Origin: Pontibacterium sinense
Lineage (GTDB): Bacteria; Pseudomonadota; Gammaproteobacteria; Pseudomonadales; Balneatricaceae
DNA length: 50,413 nt
Assembly: GCF_015209595.1 (NCBI RefSeq)
Contig: NZ_JADEYS010000030.1
Location: 1 to 50,413, forward strand
Reading direction: 5' to 3'
Translations under genes and position numbers: made by a program
Part shown: in pieces, positions 27,093 to 36,052 of the stretch
Numbering within the stretch: position 1 is the first letter of the stretch
How the letters are laid out: every line of letters begins with the position of its first letter
Notes under the pieces: generated by a model
What the model saw: only the letters and a program-made list of their open reading frames with translations
Databases searched by the model: none
Told to the model about the DNA's origin: nothing

Positions 27093-27632
27093 GTGCCTAT
27101 TGCCCGAGCTCTGACTCAACCTAACTTTGATACCCGCTGGAGTTCTCTGCGTCGCCCTAGTATGACCCAGGCGCCACAGGCATGGCGTCGCTGGCTCACC
27201 GACTCTGGATCGCTGACAAAACGCCTAGTTGAGCTGAGCAAGGGCGATTTCCGGGTTGAGGTGGTCAGTCAGGGTTGGCAGCGACCGACACGATCGGAAG
27301 CGAAGGCCTTACGGATGAACAGCCGCGAATATGCACTGGTCCGCGAAGTTCAATTGATCGGCCAGGGGCAACCGTGGGTCTATGCCCGTACCATTGTGCC
27401 TGCCACCACCCTGACCGGACGTCAGCGGCCATTAAAGTTACTGGGCAATCGTTCGCTGGGATCGATGCTGTTTACCGATCCCACAATGCGCCGCGGTCCA
27501 CTGCAGATCAGTCGCTTACGTTTGCAGGATACAAAGACCGATGTCTGGGCCCGTCGCTCACTGTTTTATCTATCCGATAAACCGTTGCTGGTCTGCGAGG
27601 TTTTTCTGCCCGCCCTGCAACAGGTAAAATAG
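27093..27632 (+). CDS. ubiC: Chorismate pyruvate-lyase UbiC
   Basis: UbiC converts chorismate to 4-hydroxybenzoate and pyruvate, the first committed step of ubiquinone synthesis. I place the start at GTG 27093, 9 bases after AAGGA, giving 179 aa (E. coli 165). The open frame reaches 27024 from a TTG but without a ribosome site. Recognisable parts are WLTDSGSLTKRLVELS, REVQLIGQGQPWVYARTIVP (active-site region) and WARRSLFYLSDKPLLVCEVFLP. ubiA follows after 27 bases. Confidence 0.92.
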   Translation: MPIARALTQPNFDTRWSSLRRPSMTQAPQAWRRWLTDSGSLTKRLVELSKGDFRVEVVSQGWQRPTRSEAKALRMNSREYALVREVQLIGQGQPWVYARTIVPATTLTGRQRPLKLLGNRSLGSMLFTDPTMRRGPLQISRLRLQDTKTDVWARRSLFYLSDKPLLVCEVFLPALQQVK

Positions 27633-27659
27633 GCTCACCAACCACAAGAAGCAGCCCTT

Positions 27660-28547
27660 ATGCAGTCACAGGCCCAACAATCCCTCAGCTTAAAAGAGAA
27701 GCTCTCCGCCTACGTTCAATTGATGCGGATGGACAAACCCATCGGTACCTATCTGGTCTTGTGGCCAGCGCTGTGGGCACTGTGGATTGCCGCTGAAGGC
27801 ATCCCTGACCTGAAGCTACTGTTTATCTTCACACTGGGTGCTTTTCTGACCCGTTCGGCGGGCTGTGCGATCAATGACTTTGCCGACCGTAAAGTCGACG
27901 GTCATGTTAAACGCACCGCTCAACGCCCCATTCCAAGTGGCCGGGTGACGCCGAAAGAAGCGGTTCTGCTGTTCAGCGGCATGATGTTGCTAGCCTTTGT
28001 ATTGGTGCTATTTACCAATTGGCAGACGGTGTTGCTCTCCTTCGGTGCTGTCGCGCTGACCGCGGTTTACCCGTTTATGAAGCGTTACACCCATCTCCCT
28101 CAGGTCGTCCTGGGTGCCGCTTTTGCCTGGGCTGTACCGATGGCCTTCAGTGCCGTCACAGGTACTGTGCCTTGGTATGCATGGTTGATCTATGCCGCCA
28201 CACTGCTCTGGACTGTGGCGTACGATACGCTCTATGCGATGGTTGATCGTGATGATGACCTGAAGATCGGTGTGAAATCGACCGCTATTCTCTTTGGGGA
28301 TGCGGATAAACTGATCGTCGCCATCCTGCAATTGATCACGCTGGCTCTGCTCATCGGGCTGGGTCTCCATCTGCAGCTATCTGTCTGGTTTTTCGCAGGA
28401 CTGACAGGGGCTGCTGCCCTCTTTATCCGACAGCAATATCAGGTTCGCCACCGCGAACGCGATCCCTGCTTCCGGGCCTTTCTCAATAATCACTACGTCG
28501 GTCTGATTATCTTTGCGGGCATTTTTGCGCACTATCTGAGTGCGTAA
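27660..28547 (+). CDS. ubiA: 4-hydroxybenzoate octaprenyltransferase UbiA
   Basis: UbiA is a membrane prenyltransferase joining the polyprenyl tail to 4-hydroxybenzoate. The 295-aa protein has about eight to nine transmembrane helices. The first Asp-rich motif is [19 protein letters not shown] (NDxxDxxxD) and the second is [17 protein letters not shown]; both bind Mg-prenyl diphosphate. It is co-transcribed with ubiC. phoB lies downstream with its own promoter. Confidence 0.96.
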   Translation: MQSQAQQSLSLKEKLSAYVQLMRMDKPIGTYLVLWPALWALWIAAEGIPDLKLLFIFTLGAFLTRSAGCAINDFADRKVDGHVKRTAQRPIPSGRVTPKEAVLLFSGMMLLAFVLVLFTNWQTVLLSFGAVALTAVYPFMKRYTHLPQVVLGAAFAWAVPMAFSAVTGTVPWYAWLIYAATLLWTVAYDTLYAMVDRDDDLKIGVKSTAILFGDADKLIVAILQLITLALLIGLGLHLQLSVWFFAGLTGAAALFIRQQYQVRHRERDPCFRAFLNNHYVGLIIFAGIFAHYLSA

Positions 28548-28606
28548 AACCACTGATCAGGCTAGATTTTTACTTTATATGCCTCTACGCGATGGAAATA
28601 CTGCCA

Positions 28607-28635
28607 ACGTCATATTAGTGTAACAATATTGTCTT
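28607..28635 (+). promoter_or_regulatory. Probable Pho box before phoB
   Basis: Three 7-mers at 11-bp period, ACGTCAT (28607), GTGTAAC (28618) and TTGTCTT (28629), lie 44 bases before phoB. The last two units are the same 7-mers as in the pstC upstream region. Autoregulation of phoBR by PhoB is known in E. coli and fits this. Confidence 0.7.
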
Positions 28636-28678
28636 GTAATGATGCGGTCTTTAAATAACCCTGAATGAGGCAGACGTC

Positions 28679-29374
28679 ATGTCTTCTACGAAAAAGGTGC
28701 TGATCGTTGACGACGAAGCGCCAATTCGCGAAATGATCGCAGTCGCACTGGAAATGGCCGGTTACGAATGTCTTGAAGCGGAAAACGCTAATCAGGCACA
28801 CGCACTGATCGTAGATAACAAACCGGATATGGTCCTTCTGGACTGGATGATGCCCGGTACCAGTGGTGTCGACTTTGCCCGCCGCTTACGTAAAGATGAG
28901 ATGACCGCCGATATGCCGATCATCATGCTGACGGCAAAAGGTGAGGAAGAGAATAAAATCAAAGGCCTGGAATCCGGAGCGGATGATTTTATTACGAAAC
29001 CCTTCTCCCCCCGTGAGCTGGTTGCACGCCTGAAAGCCGTATTGCGCCGCACGACACCTAAAGGTGTAGAAGAGCCGGTTTCTGTGGATGGCTTGACGCT
29101 GGACCCAGTCTCGCACCGTGTCAGCGCAGAGGGGAATCCCATTGACCTGGGCCCAACCGAGTTCCGTCTACTGCAGTTCTTTATGACACACCAAGACCGC
29201 GCTTATTCACGCAGCCAATTGCTGGACATGGTCTGGGGTGGCAATGTCTACGTTGAAGAGCGTACCGTCGATGTACACATCCGTCGCCTGCGTAAAGCAC
29301 TGGGTGAGCGTCATGATTACCTGGTACAGACTGTTCGTGGTACCGGCTACCGCTTCTCGATCAACGTGGCCTGA
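28679..29374 (+). CDS. phoB: Phosphate regulon response regulator PhoB
   Basis: PhoB is the OmpR-type transcription factor that activates Pho-regulon promoters when phosphorylated. The 231-aa protein has an N-terminal receiver domain with VDDEAP, the phospho-acceptor Asp in VLLDWMMPG, the Thr in MLTAKG and the Lys in ITKPFSPRE. The C-terminal winged helix includes [16 protein letters not shown] and VRGTGYRF. A Pho box lies upstream. phoR starts 8 bases after its stop. Confidence 0.97.
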   Translation: MSSTKKVLIVDDEAPIREMIAVALEMAGYECLEAENANQAHALIVDNKPDMVLLDWMMPGTSGVDFARRLRKDEMTADMPIIMLTAKGEEENKIKGLESGADDFITKPFSPRELVARLKAVLRRTTPKGVEEPVSVDGLTLDPVSHRVSAEGNPIDLGPTEFRLLQFFMTHQDRAYSRSQLLDMVWGGNVYVEERTVDVHIRRLRKALGERHDYLVQTVRGTGYRFSINVA

Positions 29375-29382
29375 GGTTCAGC

Positions 29383-30714
29383 ATGCAGCGTAACCACCAC
29401 TCAATGCTCAGTAATCTATTCCTGTTCTCAGGTTTGGGGTTGCTTGTGGGGTTCGTATTCGGTTATCCCGCTGAGTTTCTTGCCGCCGGGCTCTTCATCT
29501 GGGCGCTGTTGCAGGTCAAACAATTTGGTCGCCTGACCGAATGGTTACATCGCGATAAATCCAGCGAAGAACCTCCCGAGTACTCTGGGCACTGGGGAGA
29601 TCTGTTTGATGAATTATCCCGTCAGCAAAAACGCTCCGCCGCACGCGAAGTGTTCCTGCGCAGTGTCATCAATCGCTTTCAACAATCCTCCGCTGCACTG
29701 AATGATGGGATTGTGATCATCAATGCGCAGGATAATCTGGAGTGGTGGAACCGTTCCGCGGAACGGTTACTCGGCTTCAAGGCCGCCGCAGATCGTGGTA
29801 AACCGGTCATGAACCTGCTGCGTGATCCTCGTTTTATCCGCTACTACAAGCGCGATAGTTATGAGGACCCGCTGCAATTGCCATCGCCAATCAACCACGA
29901 TCGGGAATTGCAGTACCAGATCACCCGGTTCGGCGCGGGAGATCGCCTGCTCGTTGCCCGCGACATCACGCAGATGTTGCGCCTTGAACAAACCCGTCAG
30001 GACTTCGTCGCCAACGCCTCCCATGAGCTGCGTACGCCATTGACGGTCATTCTGGGGTATCTGGAGACCTTTCTGGATCACGACCTGCCACGACCGCTGC
30101 AACGCGGCATGAACCAGATGCAACAACAGGCCCGTCGGATGCAGAACCTGGTGTCCGACCTGCTGCTGTTGTCTCGGCTAGAAGCCAGCCGACAGGTTTC
30201 GGATGAACATCCGGTAAAGGTTCAGAGCCTGATCCAAAATATTTATGAAGCGGCTACCGAGTTGTCTCGTGACAAAGGCCATACCTTTGATCTGGAACTT
30301 GATCAGCAGCATGACCTGCTAGGTCAGGAAATTGAACTCCACAGCGCATTTTCCAATCTGGTCTACAACGCGGCACGTTATACGCCACAGGACGGTCATA
30401 TTGAGATCAGATGGTGGGTTGATAAGGATGGCGGGCATTTCTCCGTCACCGATAATGGTATCGGTATCGACGCCATGCATATCGCCCGACTGACGGAACG
30501 TTTCTATCGCGTGGATGAAAGCCGCTCTTCCGAAAGTGGTGGCACGGGTCTTGGGCTGGCCATCGTCAAACATGTGTTATCACGGCACGGCGGTAACCTG
30601 ACCATTCGCAGTAAGAAAGGTGAAGGCAGTACGTTTACCTGCCACTTCCCGCTGGAATATCTGATGCTGGTCTCTGTCAGCGACAATGATGACGATTTGG
30701 AGGATGTGGGTTAA
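29383..30714 (+). CDS. phoR: Phosphate regulon sensor kinase PhoR
   Basis: PhoR phosphorylates PhoB when phosphate is limiting; input comes from PstSCAB through PhoU. The 443-aa protein has two N-terminal transmembrane helices (about residues 7-45) with almost no periplasmic loop, as in E. coli. A PAS domain follows (about 95-195, DGIVIINAQDNLEWWN), then HisKA with the phosphorylated His in FVANASHELRTPLTVI. The ATPase domain has the N box LVYNAARYTPQ, DNGIGI and GGTGLGLAIV. It is co-transcribed with phoB. Confidence 0.97.
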   Translation: MQRNHHSMLSNLFLFSGLGLLVGFVFGYPAEFLAAGLFIWALLQVKQFGRLTEWLHRDKSSEEPPEYSGHWGDLFDELSRQQKRSAAREVFLRSVINRFQQSSAALNDGIVIINAQDNLEWWNRSAERLLGFKAAADRGKPVMNLLRDPRFIRYYKRDSYEDPLQLPSPINHDRELQYQITRFGAGDRLLVARDITQMLRLEQTRQDFVANASHELRTPLTVILGYLETFLDHDLPRPLQRGMNQMQQQARRMQNLVSDLLLLSRLEASRQVSDEHPVKVQSLIQNIYEAATELSRDKGHTFDLELDQQHDLLGQEIELHSAFSNLVYNAARYTPQDGHIEIRWWVDKDGGHFSVTDNGIGIDAMHIARLTERFYRVDESRSSESGGTGLGLAIVKHVLSRHGGNLTIRSKKGEGSTFTCHFPLEYLMLVSVSDNDDDLEDVG

Positions 30715-30732
30715 ACCCTCGGACCGGATACT

Positions 30733-30770
30733 AAAAAGGCGTCTTCCAGTTATGGAACGACGCCTTTTTT
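30733..30770. terminator. Bidirectional terminator between phoR and cysZ
   Basis: GGCGTC...GACGCC, extended by TTCC/GGAA inside (one bulged C), is flanked by AAAAA and TTTTTT. It serves the convergent phoR and cysZ genes. Confidence 0.9.
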
Positions 30771-30790
30771 ATGACCAGCCGTATCAGGGT

Positions 30791-31567
30791 TTAGTTATCA
30801 AGCTTCGGCTGCTCGGGGGACGTTTCATTTCCATAATGTCCCTCTACGTGCTCTTCTACCCAGTAGCAGGTCGCGCCAATGACGGCCGCGGGCATCAGGA
30901 TCAGGTTAACGATCGGAATCATCATCCCTAGCTGTACCAAGCCACCAAAACCTACCGATGTCATACGCTTAGCCTTCAGCAGCAATTTCATCTGCTTAAA
31001 GCTGACTTTGTTGTTATCCATCGGATAATCGCAATACTGAATCGCCATCATCCAGGCCCCAAAGAGAAACCACAATACAGGCGCGATAATGTTCAGCACC
31101 GGTATAAAAGACAGCACCAGCAACGCGAGAAAACGCGGCAGGTAATACGCCAGTTTAGAGAGTTCACGGCCTACAGCGCGTGGAATCAGTGCCAATACAG
31201 CCTGCCAGCCTTCATCCGTGACAACTTCCCCTCTCAGGCTTTTTTCCACTTTCTCAGAGAGGAAACCGTTAAAAGGCGCTGCAATTAGATTCGCCACCAG
31301 CGTGAAGCTGTAATAAACCACCAGCAATACCAGCAGTGCAAACAGCGGCCACAACAACCAGCTCAGGAACGATGCCCACTCTGGCAAAAACCCCAGCCAG
31401 TAATCAACCCAGATATCAAACTGCGACATCAGAAGCCAGATCGCACCCACAAACAGCAGGATATTGACCATTAATGGCACCAGGACAAAGGGACGGATCG
31501 CCGGATCCGGCAGCATCTTTAGTCCCTGAATCAGATATCCGGCACCTCGAACGGGATTACCTTTCAT
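30791..31567 (-). CDS. cysZ: Sulfate transporter CysZ
   Basis: CysZ is an inner-membrane sulfate permease feeding cysteine synthesis. The 258-aa protein starts MKGNPVRGAGYLIQGLKML and has four main hydrophobic regions. Signature stretches are FTLVANLIAAPFNGFLSEKVE and WMMAIQYCDYPMDNNKVSF. It follows a small membrane-protein gene by 6 bases. No other sulfur gene is in the window, so the function rests on family assignment. Confidence 0.92.
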   Translation of the reverse strand: MKGNPVRGAGYLIQGLKMLPDPAIRPFVLVPLMVNILLFVGAIWLLMSQFDIWVDYWLGFLPEWASFLSWLLWPLFALLVLLVVYYSFTLVANLIAAPFNGFLSEKVEKSLRGEVVTDEGWQAVLALIPRAVGRELSKLAYYLPRFLALLVLSFIPVLNIIAPVLWFLFGAWMMAIQYCDYPMDNNKVSFKQMKLLLKAKRMTSVGFGGLVQLGMMIPIVNLILMPAAVIGATCYWVEEHVEGHYGNETSPEQPKLDN

Positions 31568-31573
31568 GTATTT

Positions 31574-31801
31574 TTAACCCATAAAAAATGCAATTAGACG
31601 CATCGCTACTGCTACGATCATCATGCTCAGCCCGGCGCGGTTCACCTTAAACTCCACTTCATTAAAGTTAGCCGTTGGCTGCCAGAACATGACAACCGAC
31701 TTAAAATCTTTGGTCCGTCCTGCATAAAGCCCCAGCGAAACCAGAAAAACAACCAGCCCGCCCCAGAACAGAAATTCTTCAATCATAGCCAGATACATCA
31801 T
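31574..31801 (-). CDS. Small two-helix membrane protein of unknown function
   Basis: From the ATG at 31801 (AAGG a few bases upstream) the protein is 75 aa. It has two hydrophobic helices (about residues 7-28, IEEFLFWGGLVVFLVSLGLYAG, and 54-74, LSMMIVAVAMRLIAFFMG) joined by a polar loop. I do not recognise a family. The frame is open to 31870, but the upstream codons are AT-rich and lack a ribosome site. It lies 6 bases before cysZ and is probably co-transcribed with it. Confidence 0.7.
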   Translation of the reverse strand: MMYLAMIEEFLFWGGLVVFLVSLGLYAGRTKDFKSVVMFWQPTANFNEVEFKVNRAGLSMMIVAVAMRLIAFFMG

Positions 31802-31931
31802 ACTCGCCTTACTTTCTGCTAAATTTCTAAAGGCATTAAGCCTAACAAAAATTAAACAAAACGGCTGCAATCCCTAGGTCCAAAGACAACCTGTTTGCAC
31901 GTCAAGTCAGCATCCTTCAGTGGAGAGCCCC

Positions 31932-32870
31932 ATGAAAGCGATACAGATCCGTGAGTTTGGCGACACAAACAACCTGAGGCTGGAGGACGTTCCTATCCCC
32001 TCACTGCACGCAGGTGAAGCCCTGATCAGAAATCAGGCCTGTGGGGTTAACCCGATCGACTGGAAAACCTGCAGCGGTGGCGGTGCTGCCCCCTTTATCG
32101 GCAACTTGCCGTTTATTCCAGGCTGGGAATTCGCGGGTGTGGTCGAACAGGTTGCCGAGGATGTTACGCACCTCAAAGCTGGCGATCCGGTATTCGGCAT
32201 GATCCGTTTTCCTGATCGCGCCGAATGTTATGCCGAGTACATCGCGGCTCCCGCAGCAGAAATCTGCAAACGTCCTCCGAGTCTCGATAGTGTCACAGCA
32301 GGCGGTCTGGCAACGGCGAGCCTGACTGCCTGGCAGGCACTCTTTGACAAAGGAGGCCTCCAGGCCGGACAGCGCGTACTGATCTTAGGGGCCGCCGGTG
32401 GTGTCGGTCATCTGGCCGTCCAACTCGCCAAATGGGCCGGGGCCGACGTGTATGGTACCGCCTCGGGGCGAAATCACAGCTTTCTGCGCAGCTTAGGTGC
32501 CGGCAAATTGTTCGATTATCAGAGCACAAACCTGACGGACGCCGTCAACAACATCGATCTGATCATTGATGCCGTGGGCGGTGAAACGGGTATCGAAGCG
32601 CTTGCCTGTTTGAAGCCCGGCGGCACGATGGTGACCTTACCGTCCGTCACTAAAGATGCTGTCATCGCTGCGGGCGAAGCACTCAACTTAAGCGTACTGC
32701 CCATCCGTGCCGAAGCCAACGCACAGCAGTTAGCGGAAATCGCCAACCTGTATGATCAGGGTGACTTGCGTATTTGTCTGGCGAAAAGCTATCCATTGGA
32801 TCAGGCTGCCGAAGCGTTTCGGCTCAGTGCCGAAGGCCATGTTCGGGGTAAGTTGGTACTTACACTATAA
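31932..32870 (+). CDS. NADP-dependent oxidoreductase, zinc-independent MDR/quinone-reductase type
   Basis: This is a medium-chain dehydrogenase/reductase, probably reducing a quinone or enone with NADPH. The 312-aa protein has the GroES-like N-terminal domain (MKAIQIREFGDTNNLRLEDVPIP, NPIDWKTCSG, PGWEFAGVV) and a Rossmann domain with LILGAAGGVGHLAVQLAKWAGADV. The structural-zinc cysteines of true alcohol dehydrogenases are absent. The start at 31932 has GGAGAG upstream; a GTG at 31920 is in frame but overlaps that site. It is divergent from the small membrane-protein gene. The substrate cannot be read from sequence. Confidence 0.9.
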   Translation: MKAIQIREFGDTNNLRLEDVPIPSLHAGEALIRNQACGVNPIDWKTCSGGGAAPFIGNLPFIPGWEFAGVVEQVAEDVTHLKAGDPVFGMIRFPDRAECYAEYIAAPAAEICKRPPSLDSVTAGGLATASLTAWQALFDKGGLQAGQRVLILGAAGGVGHLAVQLAKWAGADVYGTASGRNHSFLRSLGAGKLFDYQSTNLTDAVNNIDLIIDAVGGETGIEALACLKPGGTMVTLPSVTKDAVIAAGEALNLSVLPIRAEANAQQLAEIANLYDQGDLRICLAKSYPLDQAAEAFRLSAEGHVRGKLVLTL

Positions 32871-32935
32871 ATCCATGTTCAGCTGCGGATCACGGTTGTT
32901 AGCTCGTCACCACATAAAAGGCCGCTTATGCGGCC

Positions 32936-32958
32936 TTTGTATACACAGCGCTCACCCG
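32936..32958. terminator. Bidirectional terminator
   Basis: GGCCGC-TTAT-GCGGCC is flanked by AAAA and TTT. It lies between the convergent oxidoreductase and Cache-HAMP genes. Confidence 0.85.
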
Positions 32959-32963
32959 GAAAT

Positions 32964-34154
32964 TTAGCCTAGCTTCATCAAAATTTTCACCGATTCACGC
33001 AGGCGTTCAAACGCTTCCGCCAGACGCTGCACTTCGTCATTCGAGTGAATAGTAATGGCGGTATCAACCTCACCTTTACTGAGACGATCCGCCGCCTGAG
33101 TCAGGTAGATCAGCGGGTTGGTCAATGAACTGGAAAGCATTTTTGCGATCACGAAGGCCATCACCACCGCGAGTACAACGAACACTGCCAGTGCAATGAC
33201 AAAGCTGTCCAGCAGCTTCAAGACAACCGACTTCGGCGCAATGGCAACCAGCCGACCCATTTGGTGCTGATTACTTTCGTCTGCAAACAAAGGTGAAGTA
33301 GCGACCAGATCATCTGACAGGTCTATCTGTACAATCCCGTCAGCCGCCAGTACTTCACGGGACAGCATAGGCCGCTCCGTTGACATCGACTTGCCGTGAT
33401 TCAAGTCGCGTGCACTGCCCCACTCCAGGCCTGTATCGCTGTTAGCCAGGTAATAACCGTGATCATCCACCAGCGTAAACTGAATACCGTTGTCAGTAGA
33501 AGCCGCTTTGATCTGATTCAGGAAAGCGGATGCATCCACGTTCAGAATCAACACACCCACCAAACGATTACCCACGGCAAACACCGGCGTTGCAAAGCGG
33601 ATCGTCGGCCGTACCGGGTCTTCCAGTTCCCCGTCTTCACGGTTCAGATCAATCGGCGAGATGTAGACTTGCCCAAACTCCAGCTTCGCGGCTTCGCGGA
33701 AATACAGACTGTTGCTTTTGTCACGCAGCTGCTCCGGCTGTAAGACACGACTGAAACCTTCGTCTTCGTTGTGTTCAATACGAATCAGCTCATTGCCATC
33801 TGCACCGACAAAACGCAGCTGATTATAGATACGGCGGTTTTTTGCCAAACTCAGGAAATCACGAGACAAGCTACGACCGTTTACATCCAGAATTTTCTGA
33901 TCCTTGATAACCAAGGCACGACCGTACTGGAACATCGATGCAGAATCACGCAGATAACTCAGGTCACCCGGTACATGTTTCAGCACCCCAAATGCGGACC
34001 CTGACAACAGCTGTACCTGACGTTCCAGGCTGCTAACACTCGCGCTTTTCAGGGCATCGGTGGTGGAGTAGTAAACGTAACCCGCGAGAATCAGTACGGG
34101 TAGCAAAGCTACCAGAATCAGGGCTCGCTCAACTTTGGACTTGATCGTTTTCAC
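32964..34154 (-). CDS. Cache-HAMP membrane sensor lacking an output domain
   Basis: This 396-aa protein has TM1 at about residues 12-32, then a periplasmic region of about 280 residues that looks like a double-Cache ligand-binding domain (EGFSRVLQPEQLRDKSNSLYFREA, GQVYISPIDLN, IRFATPVFAVGNRLVGVLILNVD). TM2 is at about 318-342, followed by a HAMP domain (about 343-396, SSLTNPLIYLTQAADRLSKGEVD...HSNDEVQRLAEAFERLRESVK). It stops right after HAMP, with no kinase, methyl-accepting or cyclase domain. It lies 14 bases after the roadblock-like gene of the downstream GTPase cassette, so it probably signals to or from that GTPase module (inference). Confidence 0.88.
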   Translation of the reverse strand: MKTIKSKVERALILVALLPVLILAGYVYYSTTDALKSASVSSLERQVQLLSGSAFGVLKHVPGDLSYLRDSASMFQYGRALVIKDQKILDVNGRSLSRDFLSLAKNRRIYNQLRFVGADGNELIRIEHNEDEGFSRVLQPEQLRDKSNSLYFREAAKLEFGQVYISPIDLNREDGELEDPVRPTIRFATPVFAVGNRLVGVLILNVDASAFLNQIKAASTDNGIQFTLVDDHGYYLANSDTGLEWGSARDLNHGKSMSTERPMLSREVLAADGIVQIDLSDDLVATSPLFADESNQHQMGRLVAIAPKSVVLKLLDSFVIALAVFVVLAVVMAFVIAKMLSSSLTNPLIYLTQAADRLSKGEVDTAITIHSNDEVQRLAEAFERLRESVKILMKLG

Positions 34155-34168
34155 CGCGTTTCTCCGTT

Positions 34169-34834
34169 CTATCCTTTGGGCAGTGATGTAGTGGCACGAC
34201 GGATGAACTCCGCCCGTTTGTCTTCGTTGTCGATAAATTCAGCCAGCCGCCCACACAGATCGGTTAACGGTTCACCGGCGGCTTGCCAGCTGTTTTGAGC
34301 GCGGCCAAATACAACCCGTGCCGCCGGACCTATCTGCTCAGCCAGCAGCAACTTGAGTTTCTCCATGTGCACGTTCAGCACGTCTGCCGGTAACGCCTCG
34401 GCAACGGCGATCGGCGCGCTATCCGCTTGCACTTCCGGCTGTTCTTCGGCAGATGCCAACTCAACAGGCATCGGTGACGGAACAGATAGGGGGACACTGT
34501 CACTCAACGCATCTAATAATTTGGCGGTTGCAGAACGTACAGCGGTTTTAATCAGTGCCAAGTTGATATTTTTATCCGCCAGTAATGCCAGTACCGCGCC
34601 ATTTTCCAGCCAGTACCCAATCATCAGGTTCTCTTCCAGCTCAATATGCAGTTCACGATGATCCCGCTGCATGCCTTCAACCCCCATAAAGATCTGGGTC
34701 ATGACCTTGGCCATACCAGTCAGGTTGTCATTGAGAATCGAAGGAAAGGTTGAGGCTTTAACCGCCTCCTGATGGATAACACACCCGTGTTGCACACCGC
34801 CCAGCATTTCCAGATCTTTCAGAATGGATTGCAT
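34169..34834 (-). CDS. Roadblock/LC7-like regulator, copy 1
   Basis: From the Met at 34834 the protein is 221 aa. Residues 1-115 resemble a roadblock/LC7 domain: MQSILKDLEMLGGVQHGCVIH, a hydrophobic core around NLTGMAKVMTQIFMGVEG, LHIELEENLMIGYWLENGAVLALLADKNINLALIKTAVRSA. A Pro/Ala/Glu linker (about 118-145) leads to a helical C-terminal region with IGPAARVVFGRAQNSW. The start lies 4 bases after the stop of the GTPase-roadblock gene, so they are coupled. Its paralogue is at 36096-36767. By analogy with MglB it may regulate or bridge the GTPase; this is inference. Confidence 0.8.
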   Translation of the reverse strand: MQSILKDLEMLGGVQHGCVIHQEAVKASTFPSILNDNLTGMAKVMTQIFMGVEGMQRDHRELHIELEENLMIGYWLENGAVLALLADKNINLALIKTAVRSATAKLLDALSDSVPLSVPSPMPVELASAEEQPEVQADSAPIAVAEALPADVLNVHMEKLKLLLAEQIGPAARVVFGRAQNSWQAAGEPLTDLCGRLAEFIDNEDKRAEFIRRATTSLPKG

Positions 34835-34838
34835 GCCC

Positions 34839-35807
34839 TTAACCCCACTGCAACAGATCATCAAGTTGCTGACGCAAAATCCGCACGGAGGCACGGTTGG
34901 AGGATACAACCCCCAGCACCTGCTCTTCCTCTACGTACACTGAAACGTTGTCATTGCGCTCACTCTTCAGCACAACGCTGCGTACGCGTCCAAGATCAGA
35001 GACCTGCTCGAACACCGGCACAATCCCTGCCATAAAACCAATAAAATCATCCAGCTCCGTGTCATCCAGCGATGAGGTCACAATATCGCCCATATCGGTT
35101 GCCAAGGCAGCGCCCTGAACACCCTTGATGTTTAATACGTCATCCACAATGGAATCTTTCATGACAATGTTCTCTCCAAGGTAATCACTGACGGGAGACT
35201 CAGGTGCGGGGGAATCGGCGACACTGCGCTCCGGCGCTTGCTCAGCATCATCCAACAGCTGCTGCCAATCAGCCTGTGCCTCTTCACCGACGAAGTCCTG
35301 CAGTAGCTTGACCAGATCAACCTTGCTGCGGGCATCGATAAAACGGACCTCTGCCTGCAACCCTAACTCCTCAATCCAGCCTTCGTATTCGGCCAGTTTA
35401 GGTTCAGAACGCAGATCCGAGCGGGTCACGCCAACAATCAGTTTCTTACGCGCAATCAGGTTGGAAAACTCCTGCACGTAGTATTTCAGGTCCCTGTAAG
35501 GCGAGGCTCGGGTGTTGTCGATCAACAACACCAGTCCCGCACAATCTGCCGCCAGATCATTGGCCAGCAGATCCCACATAAAACGAAACCGCATCTGACC
35601 GGGGGTACCGTAGAGGTGAACTTTCTGTGAATCGCTTAATGCCAGAGAGCCATAGTCCATCGCCACGGTCGTGGTCGCTTTACGCGCTGCAGTAACATCG
35701 GACACGGCAGCATCAGTATTCAGACTCGGTTTATCACTGAGGACATTAATCGCCGTGGTTTTACCCGCACCCACTGGTCCTGCAAAGATAAGCTTAAGTT
35801 CTGACAT
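34839..35807 (-). CDS. Small Ras-like GTPase fused to a roadblock-like domain, copy 1
   Basis: This 322-aa protein has an N-terminal small GTPase (about residues 1-180): P-loop GPVGAGKTT at 10-18, switch I region ATTTVAMDYG, G3 as HLYGTPGQMRFRFMW (Gly at the usual Asp of DxxG), G4 VTRSD and G5-like IDARSK. This matches the predicted GTPases of COG2229, related to MglA and the CvnD proteins of Streptomyces conservons. After an acidic Pro linker (about 180-210), residues 215-322 look like a roadblock/LC7 domain (VDDVLNIKGVQGAALATDMGDIVTS...RSVVLKSERNDNVSVYV...VRILRQQLDDLLQWG). GTPase and likely regulator are thus in one chain. It is a paralogue of 36770-37741 and the first gene of a three-gene unit. 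Confidence 0.85.
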   Translation of the reverse strand: MSELKLIFAGPVGAGKTTAINVLSDKPSLNTDAAVSDVTAARKATTTVAMDYGSLALSDSQKVHLYGTPGQMRFRFMWDLLANDLAADCAGLVLLIDNTRASPYRDLKYYVQEFSNLIARKKLIVGVTRSDLRSEPKLAEYEGWIEELGLQAEVRFIDARSKVDLVKLLQDFVGEEAQADWQQLLDDAEQAPERSVADSPAPESPVSDYLGENIVMKDSIVDDVLNIKGVQGAALATDMGDIVTSSLDDTELDDFIGFMAGIVPVFEQVSDLGRVRSVVLKSERNDNVSVYVEEEQVLGVVSSNRASVRILRQQLDDLLQWG

Positions 35808-35895
35808 AAGACTGAGTGATCCCGTTAGCGGTCCGTAACTGGCGCTTTCCTCTGCGCCGGTCGTGAATTCAAGACCGCAATAGAAACACTGATGT

Positions 35896-35913
35896 GTGAC
35901 GTTAGTGTGACGA
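35896..35913 (-). promoter_or_regulatory. Pho-box-like repeat upstream of GTPase cassette copy 1
   Basis: On the minus strand TCGTCAC-ACTA-ACGTCAC repeats GTCAC with 11-bp period, as in PhoB boxes. A weak -10 (TCTATT) lies 11 bases beyond. It is about 90 bases before the GTPase start. The match is weaker than at pstS. Confidence 0.4.
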
Positions 35914-35987
35914 ACGAAGAACGATCAGCTGTCCACTGGACACCGCAATACAGCTGAAACACGGGAAATATGCAAAAAAGACAGATA

Positions 35988-36019
35988 TAGAAAAGCCCGG
36001 CATAGGCATACACACCGGG
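35988..36019 (-). terminator. Terminator between the two GTPase cassettes
   Basis: Minus strand CCCGG - 14-base loop - CCGGG is followed by CTTTTCTAT. It separates copy 2 (upstream) from copy 1 (downstream), suggesting two transcription units. Confidence 0.6.
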
Positions 36020-36052
36020 AGGATATTCAGGAGGGAAAACGAATTAGAGGAC

